A stretch of DNA of 40,848 nt, taken from Oscillospiraceae bacterium (GTDB taxonomy: Bacteria; Bacillota; Clostridia; Oscillospirales; JAAYXM01). The stretch spans positions 1-40,848 of the forward strand of contig JAFQME010000019.1 in the NCBI GenBank assembly GCA_017421025.1, read 5' to 3'. Of the stretch, positions 40,304 through 40,848 are shown in pieces. The notes under the pieces were generated by a model. That model had not been told where the DNA came from. It did no database searches and worked only from the letters and a program-made list of their open reading frames with translations. Positions within the stretch are counted from its first letter, which is position 1; the number at the start of each line of letters is the position of its first letter. Position numbers and translations under genes: made by a program.

Positions 40304-40848
40304 TTAAACACACATTGTTAATTTATTCAATGTGTTTTCGGTTATGCTTAATTCGGTTGCTATATATTTTTCCATGTATTTGTAATCAGGATTCCCGTCT
40401 ATATCAGCAGGCAAGAGTATTTTGCTCTTTTCCATATCTTCCTTTTTCCACTTATCTATGAAAGCGTATCTTTTGCCTGCCATTTTCAAAAGTGGAATAA
40501 TGAAAAACGCAATTTCTCTATTCATTTCAAACTTTGGATATAAAACATTTACATCGTCTGATGCCCAAAACATTTCATCCTGATAAAACGCTTCACCGAT
40601 AGAACCATTATAACTCAGTGTAATTGTATTTTGTGGATGTAGGTGTACATCGTTTGAAATATAAGCAGTAATACCATTGTTAATGGCACTTGCACCTATA
40701 AATCTTATTTTACCATCCTTCATATCTGCCTTTGTTAGTCGTTTCCCCTTTTGCACATTAAACAAATCAGATATTTGAAATAGTTTCCATCTACTTATAT
40801 CAATTTCGTCCAAAACACCGAATTTCTTCGCTGACTGCAAGTCAGTCA
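40304..40848 (-). CDS. Type I restriction-modification specificity subunit HsdS, C-terminal part (5' end outside window)
   Basis: The frame is open to the window edge; about 181 residues are visible. WKLFQISDLFNVQKGKRLTKADM begins a target-recognition domain, followed by FIGASAINNGITAYI, ITLSYNGSIGEAFYQ, FWASDDVNVLYP and a helical YKYMEKYIATELSITENTLNKL tail. This is the second half of an HsdS or related S protein that sets DNA target specificity. The region is clearly more AT-rich than the rest of the window, which suggests horizontal transfer. The methylase and nuclease genes would lie beyond the edge. Confidence 0.8.
   Translation of the reverse strand, partial: TDLQSAKKFGVLDEIDISRWKLFQISDLFNVQKGKRLTKADMKDGKIRFIGASAINNGITAYISNDVHLHPQNTITLSYNGSIGEAFYQDEMFWASDDVNVLYPKFEMNREIAFFIIPLLKMAGKRYAFIDKWKKEDMEKSKILLPADIDGNPDYKYMEKYIATELSITENTLNKLTMCV

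Noticed and set aside
1..40848. CRISPR array, tRNA, rRNA, transposase, integrase or phage structural genes
   Set aside because: No regularly spaced repeats, cloverleaf sequences or recombinase motifs were found on reading both strands.

Overview
The window looks like a chromosomal segment of a Bacillota bacterium of class Clostridia, most like uncultured gut Oscillospiraceae-type organisms. The evidence is a spoIID sporulation gene, an rpsF-ssb-rpsR operon in Firmicutes order, an S-layer-homology (SLH) surface protein, strong AGGAGG ribosome sites, frequent TTG/GTG starts, and consensus sigma-A promoters. No tRNA, rRNA, CRISPR array, transposase or integrase was seen.

Layout, left to right. 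The window opens in the 3' part of a surface-protein gene. Next come three tandem paralogous amidohydrolases (987-3711, minus) divergent from a YfbR-like 5'-nucleotidase. A carbohydrate module follows (4475-11434): a GH2 glycosidase, a divergent AraC regulator, rhaD-rhaA-rhaB for L-rhamnose breakdown, and a second AraC regulator. Then citrate synthase with a membrane protein, spoIID, rpsF-ssb-rpsR, and queT-galU. A second carbohydrate module (17552-21485) holds a GH20 hexosaminidase, an FAD oxidoreductase and a divergent PocR-AraC regulator. It is followed by a 1090-residue SLH protein, a small lipoprotein, an amidase-domain protein, a CDF cation transporter and a K+/H+ antiporter. A glycine riboswitch precedes an Na+/alanine-glycine symporter. 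The right third carries a DUF1846 protein, a YczE-like membrane protein, a MATE exporter, a DUF11 protein, an ADP-ribosylglycohydrolase, a LytTR-DUF3021 pair, a PAP2 phosphatase, and an HTH-like protein paired with a von Willebrand A (vWA) protein. The window ends in a broken SIR2-like gene and a cut-off, AT-rich HsdS gene, which together look like the edge of a defence region.

Most notable structure. Both carbohydrate modules are bounded by duplicated copies of a neighbouring terminator. The rhamnose module lies between 99/100-bp near-identical inverted repeats that also carry the last 15 codons of the adjacent membrane-protein gene. The GH20 module lies between 60-bp direct repeats with one mismatch. 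No recombinase is present, so these look like cassettes that entered, or can rearrange, by homologous recombination at terminators. Separately, two genes (the vWA protein and the amidase-domain protein) have their Shine-Dalgarno sequence buried in the 3' arm of a strong hairpin that also looks like a terminator of the upstream gene. A promoter-like -10 lies in the loop of each hairpin.

Function. The window combines sugar scavenging (rhamnose, amino-sugar glycans, other beta-glycosides) with core genes, cation and amino-acid transport, and an ADP-ribose-related signalling neighbourhood (DraG, HTH-like, vWA). Functions are read from motifs and remembered family features only; no database search was run.
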